From Pegoplata infirma (lineage: Eukaryota > Arthropoda > Insecta > Diptera > Anthomyiidae), in the NCBI GenBank assembly GCA_963921195.1, contig OY992537.1, positions 178,639,021-178,703,020 on the forward strand: a stretch of 64,000 bases of DNA, given 5' to 3'. Positions 31,094-43,340 of this stretch are shown in pieces. The notes beneath the pieces are model-generated. The model was not told the DNA's origin. It was given only the letters and a program-made list of their open reading frames with translations, and ran no database searches. Made by a program: the position numbers and the translations under genes. The stretch's first letter is position 1. Every line of letters starts with the position of its first letter.

Positions 31094-33475
31094 TAGAGTG
31101 GTCCTTATTTTGAAAATTTTGGATTTTCGTTGCTCCTCAAGCCTGGATTTGTTAAACGACCTAAAACTAGTACCCGATAAAATTTTGAGCCAAATCGGTT
31201 AACTCTCTGACTACGCTAAAATCGGCCAAAGTTCCGGGTTTTGGGGAAAAAGGCACTAAATTAAAAAAAATAAATAAATTAAAAATTTTATGAATATGTT
31301 TAAAACAAAATATTTTTTGTTTAACATTTGGCCAAACATACTTAGATAAAAAATATAAAGATTTTGTGATATCGGTAACCCATAAAAATTTGGTAACAAA
31401 AAAATTTTTGGAATTTGCAAAATTTTTGAAATCTCCAAAATTATATTTTTCAAATTTTCTCAAACAAAATTGCAGTAAACTTACGATATTTTTTATTAAT
31501 TTTGTAATGTATTAGTTCGAGTTTAAAATTAAAAAAAAAAAAAATTGATATCCTTTTTTTAAATTATCGTGTAGACCGATTTCAAAACAGCGGATTTCAA
31601 GGAAATATATTTTTTGGTGAAAAATTAAATGAATTTATTTCTTAAAAACTCATTTTGTTATATATTAACTAAAACTTAATTTTGTATTACTCCTTTGACC
31701 TTTTAATATAAGGCAAAAAAATATTAAAATTCAAGGACATTATTAACCCATTAGGATCCGGTGTCTACACTTCAAAATATGGAAGATTTGGAGCTTCATG
31801 CCAACATTTTTAAGAAATAGAAGATTAATGTAATAAATTACCATAAGATGATTTCTGTATTCTAATAGAATGTGTGAATGTAACTATAAAATTTTGTATA
31901 TCTAGGACGTTGTTAACCCATGTTTACCGGTAGTCAAAATTATGGCATTTCTAAACCCATGACGAATAAAAACAAAAAAAAAGTAAATTTATAATTAAAA
32001 AAATATGGTCCAATTAAATTATAAAGGGATATAAATTGATAAAGGATTAAATCTTTAATTTTTTTTTTCAAAATTAACCCTTGAATGCCAAAAAAAAAAT
32101 TTTTTTTTTGTTTAATAAATAAGACGAAACCTGAAAAATAATTTTGTTAAAATACATAAAAGCCATGCAATTATTACATTTTAAAAATTAACCCTTAACT
32201 GCATAAAAGCAATTCAATTATAAAATTTTGAAAATTAACCCTTAACTGCATTTTAACCTTAATAATATGAATTTTGTACATGCGAAAGATTCTGAAGGAT
32301 TTATAATATTTATTTTATAGTGCAGTTAAGGGTTAATTTTCAAAATTTTATAATTGGATTGCTTTTATGAAGTTAAGGGTTAATTTTTAAAATGTTATAA
32401 TTGCATGGCTTTTATGTATTTAAACAAAATTATTTTTCAGGTTTCGTTTTATTTATCAAACAAAAAAAAAATTTTTTTTGGCCTTCAAGGGTTAATTAAA
32501 AAAAAAAAAATTAAAGATTTAATCCTTTATCAATTTATATATCTTTATAATTAATTTGGACCATATTTTTTTAATTATAAATTTATTTTTTTTGGTTTTT
32601 ATTCGTCATGGGTTTAGAAATGCCATAATTTTGACTACCGATAAACATGGGTTAACAACGTCCTAGATATACAAAATTTTATAGTTACATTCATACATTC
32701 TATTAGAATACAGAAATCATCTTATGGTAATTTATTTCATTAATCTTTTATTTCTTAAAAATGTTGGCATGAAGCTCCAAATCTTCCATATTTTGAAGTG
32801 TAGACACCGGATCCTAATGGGTTAATAATGTCCTTGAATTTTAATATTTTTTTGCCTTATATTAAAAGGTCAAAGGAGTAATACAAAATTAAGTTTTAGT
32901 TAATATATAACAAAATGAGTTTTTAAGAAATAAATTCATTAAATTTTTCACCAAAAAATATATTTCCTTGAAATCCGCTGTTTTGAAATCGGTCTACACG
33001 ATAATTTAAAAAAGGATATCAATTTTTTTTTTTTTTTAATTTTAAACTCGAACTAATACATTACAAAATTAATAAAAAATATCGTAAGTTTACTGCAATT
33101 TTGTTTGAGAAAATTTGAAAAATATAATTTTGGAGATTTCAAAAATTTTGCAAATTCCAAAAATTTTTTTGTTACCAAATTTTTATGGGTTGCCGATATC
33201 ACAAAATCTTTATATTTTTTATCTAAGTATGTTTGGCCAAATGTTAAACAAAAAATATTTTGTTTTAAACATATTCATAAAATTTTTAATTTATTTATTT
33301 TTTTTTAATTTAGTGCCTTTTTCCCCAAAACCCGGAACTTTGACCGATTTTAGCGTAGTCAGAGAGTTAACCGATTTGGCTCAAAATTTTATCGGGTACT
33401 AGTTTTAGGTCGTTTAACAAATCCAGGCTTGAGGAGCAACGAAAATCCAAAATTTTCAAAATAAGGACCACTCTA
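31094..33475. mobile_element. hAT-like foldback A, TIR TAGAGTGGTCC
   Basis: The perfect long TIR begins TAGAGTGGTCCTTATTTTGA. The exact 8-bp duplication ATGTTCAT is at 31086-31093 and 33476-33483. The element is 2,382 bp and folds back almost completely: the arms carry mirrored frames, including residues such as NLVPFSPKPGTLADFSVVRE on opposite strands. The centre near 32260 is a cluster of AATTAACCCTTAACTGCA sites in inverted arrangement. Arm identity is very high (a few differences per 100 bp by eye). No transposase. Confidence 0.95.
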
Positions 33476-33503
33476 ATGTTCATACATGATCATACATGCT
33501 CAT

Positions 33504-35882
33504 TAGAGTGGGCCTTATTTTGAAAATTTTGGATTTTTGTTGCTCCTCAAGCCTGGATTTGTTAAACGACCTAAAACTAGTACCCGATAAAATTTTGAGC
33601 CAAATCGGTTAACTCTCTGACTACGCTAAAATCGGCCAAAGTTCCGGGTTTTGGGGAAAAAGGCACTAAATTAAAAAAAATAAATAAATTAAAAATTTTA
33701 TGAATATGTTTAAAACAAAATATTTTTTGTTTAACATTTGGCCAAACATACTTAGATAAAAAATATAAAGATTTTGTGATATCGGTAACCCATAAAAATT
33801 TGGTAACAAAAAATTTTTTGGAATTTGCTAAATTTTTGAAATCTCCAAAATTATATTTTTCAAATTTTCTCAAACAAAATTGCAGTAAACTTAGATATTT
33901 TTTATTCATTTTGTAATGTATTACTTCGAGTTTAAAATTAAAAAAAAAAAAATTATATCCTTTTTTTAAATTATCGTGTAGACCGATTTCAAAACAGCGG
34001 ATTTCAAGGAAATATATTTTTTGGTGAAAAATTTAATGAATTTATTTCTTAAAAACTCATTTTGTTATATATTAACTAAAACTTAATTTTGTATTACTCC
34101 TTTGACCTTTTAATATAAGGCAAAAAAATATTAAAATTCAAGGACATTATTAACCCATTAGGATCCGGTGTCTACACTTCAAAATATGGAAGATTTGGAG
34201 CTTCATGCCAACACTTTTAAGAAATAGAAGATTAATGAAATAAATTACCATAAGATGATTTCTGTATTCTAATAGAATGTTTGAATGTAACTATAAAATT
34301 TTGTATATCTAGGACGTTGTTAACCCATGTTTACCGGTAGTCAAAATTATGGCATTTCTAAACCAATGACGAATAAAAACAAAAAAAATAAATTTATAAT
34401 TAAAAAAATATGGTCCAATTAAATTATAAAGATATATAAATTGATAAAGGATTAAATCTTAATTTTTTTTTTTTTTCAAAATTAACCCTTGAATGCCAAA
34501 AAAAAAAAAAATTTTGTTTGATAAATAAGACGGAACCTGAAAAATAATTTTGTTCAAATACATAAAAGCCATGCAATTATAACATTTTAAAAATTAACCC
34601 TTAACTGCATAAAAGCAATTCAATTATAAAATTTTGAAAATTAACCCTTAACTGCACTATAAAATAAATATTATAAATCTTTCAGAATCTTTCGCATGTA
34701 CAAAATTCATATTATTAAGGTTAAAATGCAGTTAAGGGATAATTTTCAAAATTTTATAATTGAATTGCTTTTATGCAGTTAAGGGTTAATTTTTAAAATG
34801 TTATAATTGCATGGCTTTTATGTATTTAAACAAAATTATTTTTCAGGTTTCGTCTTATTTACCAAACAAAAAAAAAATTTTTTTTTTTAGCATTCAAGGG
34901 TTAATTTTGAAAAAAAATTAAAGATTTAATCCTTTATCAATTTGTATATCTTTATAATTTAATTGGACCATATTTTTTTAATAATAAATTTATTTTTTTT
35001 TTTGTTTTTATTCGTCATGGGTTTAGAAATGCCATAATTTTGACTACCGGTAAACATGGGTTAACAACGTCCTAGATATACAAAATTTTATTGTTACATT
35101 CACACATTCTATTAGAATACAGATATCATCTTATGGTAATTTATTTCATTAATCTTCTATTTCTTAAAAATGTTGGCATGAAGCTCCAAATCTTCCATAT
35201 TTTGAAGTGTAGACACCGGATCCTAATGGGTTAATAATGTCCTTGAATTTTAATATTTTTTTGCCTTATATTAAAAGGTCAAAGAAGTAATACAAAATTA
35301 AGTTTTAGTTAATATATAACAAAATGAGTTTTTAAGAAATAAATTCATTAAATTTTTCACCAAAAAATATATTTCCTTGAAATCCGCTGTTTTGAAATCG
35401 GTCTACACGATAATTTAAAAAAAGGATATCATTTTTTTTTTTTTAATTTTAAACTCGAACTAATACATCACAAAATGAACAAAAAATATCTAAGTTTACT
35501 GCAATTTTGTTTGAGAAAATTTGAAAAATATAATTTTGGAGATTTCAAAAATTTTGCAAATTCCAAAAATTTTTTTGTTACCAAATTTTTATGGGTTACC
35601 GATATCACAAAATCTTTATGTTTTTTATCTAAGTATGTTTTACCAAATGTTAAACAAAAAATATTTTGTTTTAAACATATTCATAAAATTTTTAATTTAT
35701 TTATTTTTTTTTTAATTTAGTGCCTTTTTCCCCAAAACCCGGAACTTTGACCGATTTTAGCGTAGTCAGAGAGTTAACCGATTTGGCTCAAAATTTTATC
35801 GGGTACTAGTTTTAGGTCGTTTAACAAATCCAGGCTTGAGGAGCAACGAAAATCCAAAATTTTCAAAATAAGGACCACTCTA
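33504..35882. mobile_element. hAT-like foldback B, near-identical to A
   Basis: The left end TAGAGTGGGCC and right end GGACCACTCTA have their own exact 8-bp duplication ATGCTCAT (33496-33503 and 35883-35890). Length is 2,379 bp and sequence is nearly identical to A. The two insertions are 28 bp apart in the host element. The separate, different duplications show two transposition events and not a tandem copy. The central part (about 34630-34760) is inverted relative to A, so the foldback hairpin has flipped its middle segment. Confidence 0.95.
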
Positions 35883-36089
35883 ATGCTCATACATGATTAA
35901 ATGTATGATAGTATATGAACAATATATGGAAATAAATGTCATATATGGGAGCATATATGAACATACACTAGTAATGTAATATTCCATATATGTAAATGTA
36001 TGCAACTATGTGTGGATAGGTAGATGTCACACACCTTCAAATATGCTATGCATCTGCATAGCATAGAGGTCTTAAAAACATTTTTTTTT

Positions 36090-36324
36090 TTAAAGGTTGG
36101 GTTCAGCAGAACTTTGCAAAATTGGACGAAGTTCATCTATGGGTTCAGTCTGAAAAAGTCTTTCGGTCGGACAATATTGATCAAACATCGATGATCATCA
36201 AAATTGATTATTATTTTTGTATTCTATAGGCGAATATGAACGACACTAACGTAACCAAATTTAGAAGAAAATGCGAACACTCTGACGGTATTATTGTTAG
36301 AGCTGCGAAGGATTTCATTCCTTA
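36090..36324 (+). other. Conserved reading-frame fragment in CCCGGG element, copy 2
   Basis: After a T-run ending in an acceptor-like AAAG, one frame reads WVQQNFAKLDEVHLWVQSEK... to a stop. A second frame after CTATAG reads ANMNDTNVTKFRRKCEHSDG and then IIVRAAKDFIP-stop. Both frames are kept in copy 3 (38966-39196) and mostly in copy 1 (minus strand, about 54310-54545). I do not recognise the protein. It may be a captured exon or transposase tail, or only conserved DNA. Confidence 0.35.
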
Positions 36325-36659
36325 ATTAGATTTGGTGTTCTGAATTAAACTTTAATGATTGCGTTCCCCAATCACAATTTATCGAATGATTTTACATTTG
36401 ATTTTAAAATATAAAATGCATTCGATTTCTTTTCCATTCGACTTTGAAATTGAATGCGTAAGTTTTTATAAATTTGATTTTTAAAAGTCTCATGAATAAT
36501 AAATAAAATTCTCATAAACAGTGTCATAAATTAATACAAATTATTTATATTTGAAAAAATTTCAATTAATAGCTATTATATAGACGTTTTGTGGAAAAAA
36601 TACAAAAAAAAATTTACATACAAATTCATGTATGACAATGTATGATCATTAATGTACAT

Positions 36660-38760
36660 TAGGCTGGGTCGTATTCCAACAAAGTGCTCAGATCAACTAT
36701 TAATAGTAAAAAAAAGTTGGTACAAGTAAATACAAGCAATTTAAAACCAAAATGAACAAAATCGGTCCATGGCTTCCGTTCTCGCATCGCGGGTCAAAAT
36801 TGCGGTTTTTGAAAAAATGGACATAATTTAAAAAAAAAAAATTAAATATTTAAAAAAAAAATTATTAAAAAAAGAAAATTTTTTTGTATCGCATTAATTC
36901 AAAGATATTTAAAAAAATTTTGTTTGTTTTTTTCGGATATCGATAACCCACCCAAACGTGAGGTCAAAAAAAACTCACATTTTTAACATGGAGCTCAAAA
37001 CTACTTTTTCACTATTTTAAAAATTTAGTGAAACAAAATTTTTAAATATATTAGTTTATCCACATGATATCATTGAATACATCTCAGGGATTGTAGAAAA
37101 AAATTCTTAGTTAAATTCCTTCGTCCAGTTGGTGTGTGGAGCGATTTGAATTTAGCGGATTTCCAGAACATGTGTTTTTATCGACATTTTTGACTAATTT
37201 GTAGTTGTTAGCAACATTTTACTTAAATTAACCAACTTTTTTTGTTCAAATGGTTGTTTTGGACCATAGTAACTCTGCTTTGAAATAATAGGCTTTTTGG
37301 ACAACGTTAACCCTTGCCGGCACGAGGTTAAAAATTCCTCCAATGAAATTTTCGAAAATTCCTATCGAAATCGACTATCGTTTTACGTGATCACAGTCCA
37401 AGTGTTTTTTTTTGCTAATAGTCAAAATGGACTTTTTTGACATATTAAATAATATGTTTTTCACTTTTAGCTTTACACAGTAAAAACGACGAAGACGTAA
37501 TGAAATTTCGGATGGCATTTTTTTTATTTTATTTAGTTTTAAACACTTTCCGCTTAAGTGTGCTTACTTTAAAACGTTTATTTAAATGCGATCGTTTAAA
37601 TGCATTCCCCGCTCAAACGATTCACTCGCAGATGTACATATCTTTCATTTTATAATCATAGTCAAAATGGACTTTTTAACATACTAAATAAGTTTTTCAC
37701 TCCTAGGTTAACCCAGGAACAACGACGAGGACGTGGTGAAATTTCTGAATGCATTTAAACGATCGCATTTAAATAAACGTTTTAAAGTAAGCGCACTTTA
37801 GCGGAAAGTGTTTAAAACTAAATAAAATAAAAAAAATGGCATTCGAAATTTTATTACGTCTTCGTCGTTTTTACTGTGTATAGCTAAAAGTGAAAAACAT
37901 ATTATTTAATATGTCAAAAAAGTCCATTTTGACTATTAGCAAAAAAAACAGCTGTTTTTGGGCATTCGTTCAACAAGGGTTAAAGATGTCCTTCAAGAAA
38001 ACTTTGTATAAATTTGTAATTGTTCAATATTTAAACACATACACGATTTTAGAGTGAGGAATTTTCGAAAATTTCATTGGAGGAATTTTTAACCTCGTGC
38101 CGGCAAGGGTTAACGTTGTCCAAAAAGCCTATTATTTCAAAGCGGAGTTACTGTGGTCCAAAACAACCATTTGAACAAAAAAAGTTGGTTAATTTAAGTA
38201 AAATGTTGCTAACAACTACAAATTAGTCAAAAATGTCGATAAAAACACATGTTCTGGAAATCCGCTAAATTCAAATCGCTCCACACACCAACTGGACGAA
38301 GGAATTTAACTAAGAATTTTTTTCTACAATCCCTGAGATGTATTCAATGATATCAAGTGGATAAACTAATATATTTAAAAATTTTGTTTCACTAAATTTT
38401 TAAAATAGTGAAAAAGTAGTTTTGAGCTCCATGTTAAAAATGTGAGTTTTTTTTGGCCTCACGTTTGGGTGGGTTATCGATATCCGAAAAAAACAAACAA
38501 AATTTTTCTAAATATCTTTGAATTAATGCGATACAAAAAAAAAATTTTTTTTTTAATAATTTTTTTTTTTTAAATATTTATTTTTTTTTTAAATTATGTC
38601 CATTTTTTCAAAAACCGCAATTTTGACCCGCGATGCGAGAACGGAAGCCATGGACCGATTTTGTTCATTTTGGTTTTAAATTGCTTGTATTTACTTGTAC
38701 CAACTTTTTTTCACTATTAATAGTTGATCTGAGCACTTTGTTGGAATACGACCCAGCCTA
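36660..38760. mobile_element. hAT-like foldback C, TIR TAGGCTGGGTCGTATTCC
   Basis: The TIR TAGGCTGGGTCGTATTCCAA is perfect, and the exact 8-bp duplication ATGTACAT is at 36652-36659 and 38761-38768. The 2,101-bp element folds on a centre near 37700. The arms share TTAACCCTTGCCGGCACGAG, and the central stretch AAACGATCGCATTTAAATAA is inverted. Arms are nearly identical, so the element is young. Copy 3 of the host (39520-39550) shows the empty site TTAATGTACATGTACCC, confirming the insertion. Confidence 0.95.
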
Positions 38761-38965
38761 ATGTACATGCACCCTCAAATTACGGATATGCACTTGTATG
38801 GACATCCATATATGCATCATATATGAAAATACATGGTCATTTTCACCCGGGAATGTAATATTCCATATATGTAAATGTATGCAACTATGTGTGGGTAAGT
38901 ACATGTCACACACCTTCATATATGCAATGCATCTGCATAGCATACATGTCTTAAAAACATTTTTT

Positions 38966-39196
38966 TTTTAGGGTTGTGTTCGGCAGAACTTTGTAAAATT
39001 GGACGAAGCTCATGTATGGGTTCAGTCTGAAAAATTCTTTCGGTCGGACAATATTGATCATGCATCATCAAAATTAATTATAATTTTTGTATTCTATAGG
39101 CGAATATGAACGGCACTAACGTAACCAAATTTAGAAGAAAATGCGAACACTCTGACGGTATTACTGTCAGAGCTGCGAAGGATTTCATTCCTTAAT
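38966..39196 (+). other. Conserved reading-frame fragment in CCCGGG element, copy 3
   Basis: After TTTTTTTTTAG the frame reads GCVRQNFVKLDEAHVWVQSE, then KFFRSDNIDHASSK and ends after FVFYRRI. A second frame starting after CTATAG reads ANMNGTNVTKFRRKCEHSDG and then ITVRAAKDFIP-stop. Differences from copy 2 are mostly conservative or silent-looking by eye, but no count was made. No known domain was recognised. Confidence 0.35.
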
Positions 39197-39550
39197 TAGA
39201 TTTGGTGTTCTGAATTAAACTTTAATGATTGCGTACCCCAATCACAATTTATCGAATGATTTTACATTTGATTTTAAAATATAGAATGCATTCGATTTCT
39301 TTTCCATTCGACTTTGAAATTGAATGCGTAAGTTTTTATAAATTCGATTTTTAAAAGTCTCATGAATAATAAATGAATGCATTCAATTTTTAAAATTCTA
39401 ATAAAAAAACAGTGTCATAAATTAATACAAATTATTTATATTTGAAAAAATTTCAATTAAAGCTTTTTATGGAAAAAAATACAAAAAAAAATTTTACATA
39501 CAAATTCATGTATGACGATGTATGATCATTAATGTACATGTACCCTCAAA

Positions 39551-39936
39551 GCACTTCACAACAACAAATAAGAAAACTTCAAACATTTGTTAACCGTTGT
39601 CTAAAGCAAATTCTTGGAATATTTTGGCCCAACTGGGTAACAAACGAACAACTACTCACGCTATCCAATTGTCAACCAGTAGCAGCAGAAATTTGCAAAC
39701 GTAAATGGTCCTGGATAGGCCATATACTTCGGAGACAAAGAGATGATATTGCTAGATCTGCTTTAGACTGGAATCCCCAAGGTCAACGCCGAGTCGGTCG
39801 ACCTCGTAACACCTGGCAACGAACTACTCAACGTGAATGTGAAATAGTGAACATAACATGGAACCAAGCCAAAGCACTTGCCGAAAATCGCAATAGATGG
39901 AAAGAATTCGTTGACGCCCTATGTTCAACAAAATGA
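39551..39936 (+). pseudogene. LINE (RTE-like) ORF2 C-terminus
   Basis: About 128 codons are open to a TGA at 39934. Order: RKLQTFVNRCLKQILGIFWP (thumb region), then NWVTNEQLLTLSN, RKWSWIGHILRRQRDDIARS, ALDWNPQGQRRVGRPRNTWQ, and a C-terminal QAKALAENRNRWKEFVDAL. The W-x-W-x-GH-x-LRR and GRPRxTW blocks are typical of the C-terminal tail of RTE-type endonuclease-reverse transcriptases. The catalytic FADD and endonuclease parts are absent because of 5' truncation. The open frame is intact over its length, so insertion is fairly recent. The first few codons of the open frame (MYMYPQ) belong to the host element. Confidence 0.85.
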
Positions 39937-40022
39937 ACTTTCGTATAATTATTTATCATTACTATTTTTTTTTTGTTTGTAGTGATTAGTATTTATTATG
40001 AATAAAGGCTTAAATCTATATA

Positions 40023-41946
40023 TGGGGCATTCCATGTGAAATCGGACACTTTGAAAAACTTTTTTCTTAGATTTTCCCAATTTGTTTACAGTTTTCAGTA
40101 CCCTTCGAAAACTCCTTCGTGGTAAATCTTCAGATTTTTTTGATGACCCGTTCAAAAGATATCGAATTTTGAAAAATTGGTAGTTTGTTCCTTAACTCAA
40201 ACTTCTTTTAATCATAACTTCTTCAATAATGGTCCAAATTTCAAATTTTTTTTTTCAAAATTTTTGTTTTTTTACGTACTTTTTAAAAAAAAATCCCAAA
40301 AAATTATTAAAAGCGCTCTAGTATGCGATTTTTAAGTTTTAAAATTTAAATCTCATTTTTGAAAATGTTTGTACTCTTCGATTTTTTTGAAATTTTTTTG
40401 TGTAAAACTTCTATTAATTCTACAAATTTTTTGCCCAGGAGGATCGTGGGATAACGATTATTACTATTTTTTAAAATTTTTTGAAAAAATTTTATTGTAA
40501 TTTTCCAATCATAAAATCATTTCTACTGCTCCAATGGTGCGTCATAGAGGGGTCCTTTATAAGACCGACCCCCATTAATTTTTACGTCTTAACATTTCTT
40601 TGGAACAAACTAATACCCTATCTCCAATTTCTAAGGGGGCTCCCACACAAAACGACATTTTTTAAAATTTGTTCCAACCGCTCTAACTGCCCTAATAGTG
40701 CCCTTAGAGCAACAAAATGTATGACCGACCCACAATATTTTTTAAGTCCAAACATTTTCTCTAAACACACCTACCCTCTATCTTTAACTGTTAAGGCGGT
40801 CCCCATACAATATTTTTTATTTTTTGAAAATTTGTTTTATTTAATCAGCTTCTACCGGTCCAATAGTGCGTCCGAGAGGGGTCATTAGTGAGACCGACCC
40901 CCATTTATTTTTACCCTACAACATACCTATGCCCTATCTCCACTCCCTAAGTAGGCTCCCATACAAAATTACATTTTTATAAAATTTGCTCCAACTGTTA
41001 TTTGTACGGGAGCCTACTTAGGGAATGGAGATAGGGCATAGGTATGTTTTGAAAAAATGTTGTAGGGTAAAAATAAATGGGGGTCGGTCTCACTAATGAC
41101 CCCTCTCGGACGCACCATTGGACCGGTAGAAGCTGATTAAGTAAAACAAATTTACAAAAAATAAAAAAAATTGTATGGGGACCGCCTTAACAGTTAAAGA
41201 TAGAGGGTAGGTGTGTTCAGAGAAAATGTTTGGACTAAAAAAATATTGTGGGTCGGTCATACATTTTGTTGCTCTAAGGGCACTATTAAGGCAGTTAGAG
41301 CGGTTGGAACGAATTTTAAAAAATGTCGTTTTGTGTGGGAGCCCCCTTAGAAATTGGAGATAGGGTATTAGTTTGTTCCAAAGAAATGTTAAGACGTAAA
41401 AATTATTGGGGGTCGGTCTTATAAAGGACCCCTCTATGACGCACCATTGGAGCAGTAGAAATGATTTTAAGATTGGAAAATTACAAAAAAAAATTTTCAA
41501 AAAATTTTAAAAAATAGTAATAATCGTTATCCCACGATCCTCCTGGGCAAAAAATTTGTAGAATTGATAGAAGTTTTACACAAAAAAATTTCAAAAAAAT
41601 CGAAGAGTACAAACATTTTCAAAAATGAGATTTAAATTTTAAAACTTAAAAATCGCATACTAGAGCGCTTTTAATAATTTTTTGGGATTTTTTTTTAAAA
41701 AGTGCGTAGAAAAACAAAAATTTTGAAAAAAAAAAATTTGAAATTTGGACCATTATTGAAGAAGTTATGATTAAAAGAAGTTTGAGTAAAGGAACAAACT
41801 ACCAATTTTTCAAAATTCGATATCTTTTGAAAAAATCTGAAAATTTACCACGAAGGAGTTTTCGAAGGGTACTGAAAACTGTAAACAAATTGGGAAAATC
41901 TAAAAAAAAGTTTTTCAAAGTGTCCGATTTCACATGGAATGCCCCA
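40023..41946. mobile_element. Foldback E2, TIR TGGGGCATTCCATGTGAAAT
   Basis: A perfect foldback with TA on both sides (40021-40022, 41947-41948), inserted in the TATATA at the 5' end of Helitron H3. The arms are nearly 960 bp with a centre near 40985. Each arm contains a mirrored 135-codon open frame (40481-40888 plus; 41093-41500 minus) differing at only a few residues. The arms hold repeated GACCGACCCCCATT and CTATCTCCA..CTAAG modules that also occur in foldback E4. No protein family was recognised, and the frames may be open only because of composition. Confidence 0.9.
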
Positions 41947-42644
41947 TATATAAAAGAGTGTGGTGACTGACTGACTGATTGGCAATAATCATCGCCCAGC
42001 CTAAACCGCTGAAGCTAGAGACTTGAAATTTGGAATGTAGGTTCGGCTCCCGACAAAACCACCCACTAAGAAGGGATTTTTGGAAATTCCGATTCTAAGG
42101 GGGACAAAAGGGGGAAAATAGGGCCCTTTGGGGGATTTTGTATCTTTTGAACTAATAGTCCTAGAAACTTCAAATTTGACCTCTAGGATCCTCTCGCGGA
42201 AATAAAATTTCGAAAAAAATATTTTTGGAAAATTCCGCCTCCAAGGGGGGAAAAAGGGGGAAAATAGGGCAAATTGGTACATTTTTTATATTCTAAACAA
42301 ATGGTCCCAGAAACTTCAAATTTGAAAACTAGGAGCCTCTCGCGGAAATAACATTTTGGAAAAAGTAATATTTTGAAAATTCCGTTTCTAAGGTGGGGGG
42401 AGGGGGAAAATAGGGCAAGTTGGTACATTTTGTATCTTCTGAACTAATGGTCCTACAATATTGAAATTTTGAATATAGGATACTCTCGCGGAAATAACAT
42501 TTTGGAAAAAGTACTTTTTAGAAAATTCCGGTTTTAAGGGGGACAAAAAGGGGGAAAGTAGGGCAATTTGGTGAATTTTGAACTAATGGTCCTAGAAACT
42601 AGATATTTGGACTATAGTATCCTCTCGGAGAAAAAAACATTTTT

Positions 42645-43340
42645 TTACTAAAATTTTTTACTTAAAATTTTTTTTCACTCAAAATTTTTTTTCACTCAAA
42701 ATTTTTTTTTCACTCAAAATTTTTTTTTCACTCAAAATTTTTTTTTCACTCAAAATTTTTTTTTCACTCAAAATTTTTTACTTCAAATTTTTTTCACTCA
42801 AAATTTTTTTCACTCAAAATTTTTTTTTCACTCAAAATTTTTTTTTCACTCAATTTTTTTTCACACAAAATTTTTTTTCACTCAAAATTTTTTTTCACTC
42901 AAAATTTTTTTTCACTCAAAATTTTTTTCACTCAATTTTTTTTTCACTCAAAATTTTTTTCACTCAAAATTTTTTTTACTCAAAATTTTTTTTTACTCAA
43001 AATTTTTTTTTTTCACTCAAAATTTTTTTTCACTAAAATTTTTTTTTTCACTTAAATTTTTTTTTTTTACGAATTTTTTTTTTCTCAAAATTTTTTTGAC
43101 TCAAAAATTTTTTTGACTCAAAATTTTTTTGACTCAAAATTTTTTTTACTCAATTTTTTTTGCTAAAAATTGTTTTCACTCAATTTTATTTTATGCTTCA
43201 GTTTTTTTACTCATTTTTTTACTTAAATTTTTTACCTAGAAGGTGTTTTCACCCAATTTTTTTTTTTACTCAACATTTTTTTACTCAAAATTTTGTTCCC
43301 TTAATTTTTTGACTCAATTTTTTTTCTATTTTTTTTTATT
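42645..43340 (+). repeat. Short satellite, CACTCAAAATTTTTTT units
   Basis: About 40 tandem units of 16-18 bp with core CACTCAAAATTTTTTTT decay towards both edges (TTGACTCAAAA, then ACTCAATTTTT). The array sits inside a single H3 monomer. The core includes CACTCAAAA, the terminal sequence of the TA-inserting elements in this window. Confidence 0.85.

Larger units (their letters stand above)
31065..38851. mobile_element. CCCGGG-TIR element 2, beta end to alpha end
   Basis: The beta end is at 31065 and the alpha end at 38844-38851 (TTTTCACCCGGG). Left flank AT (31063-31064) matches AT at 51668-51669, not the bases right after 38851. The insertion unit in element 1 is therefore 31065-51667, which includes a partial third copy. 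Its own sequence is about 0.93 kb; three large hAT-like elements account for the rest. It carries the conserved reading-frame fragments noted at 36090-36324. Confidence 0.8.
35973..39550 (+). repeat. Tandem partial copy of the CCCGGG element (copies 2 and 3)
   Basis: From AATGTAATATTCCATATATG (35973) the sequence runs to the alpha end at 38851, then at once restarts with AATGTAATATTCC (38852) and runs again to an alpha end at 51667. The second copy thus lacks its first 120 bp. The copies differ at scattered sites (GTGTGGATAGGTAGATG against GTGTGGGTAAGTACATG). A tandem duplication of this unit, followed by separate insertions (hAT C in copy 2, LINE in copy 3), explains the layout. Confidence 0.75.

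Noticed and set aside
31167..33402. Mirrored open frames of 65-98 residues (repeated at 33115, 33577 and 35475)
   Set aside because: They occur on opposite strands in the arms of foldbacks A and B, are lysine/phenylalanine-rich translations of AT-rich TIR sequence, and have no recognisable domain.
40481..41500. Pair of 135-codon open frames in foldback E2
   Set aside because: They are reverse-complement arms of the same sequence. The frames have no known motif, and openness follows from identity of the arms. They are mentioned in the E2 entry and not called as genes.
42645..43340. CRISPR-like array of short repeats
   Set aside because: Units are contiguous 16-18-mers without unique spacers, in an insect-type genome; it is a simple satellite.
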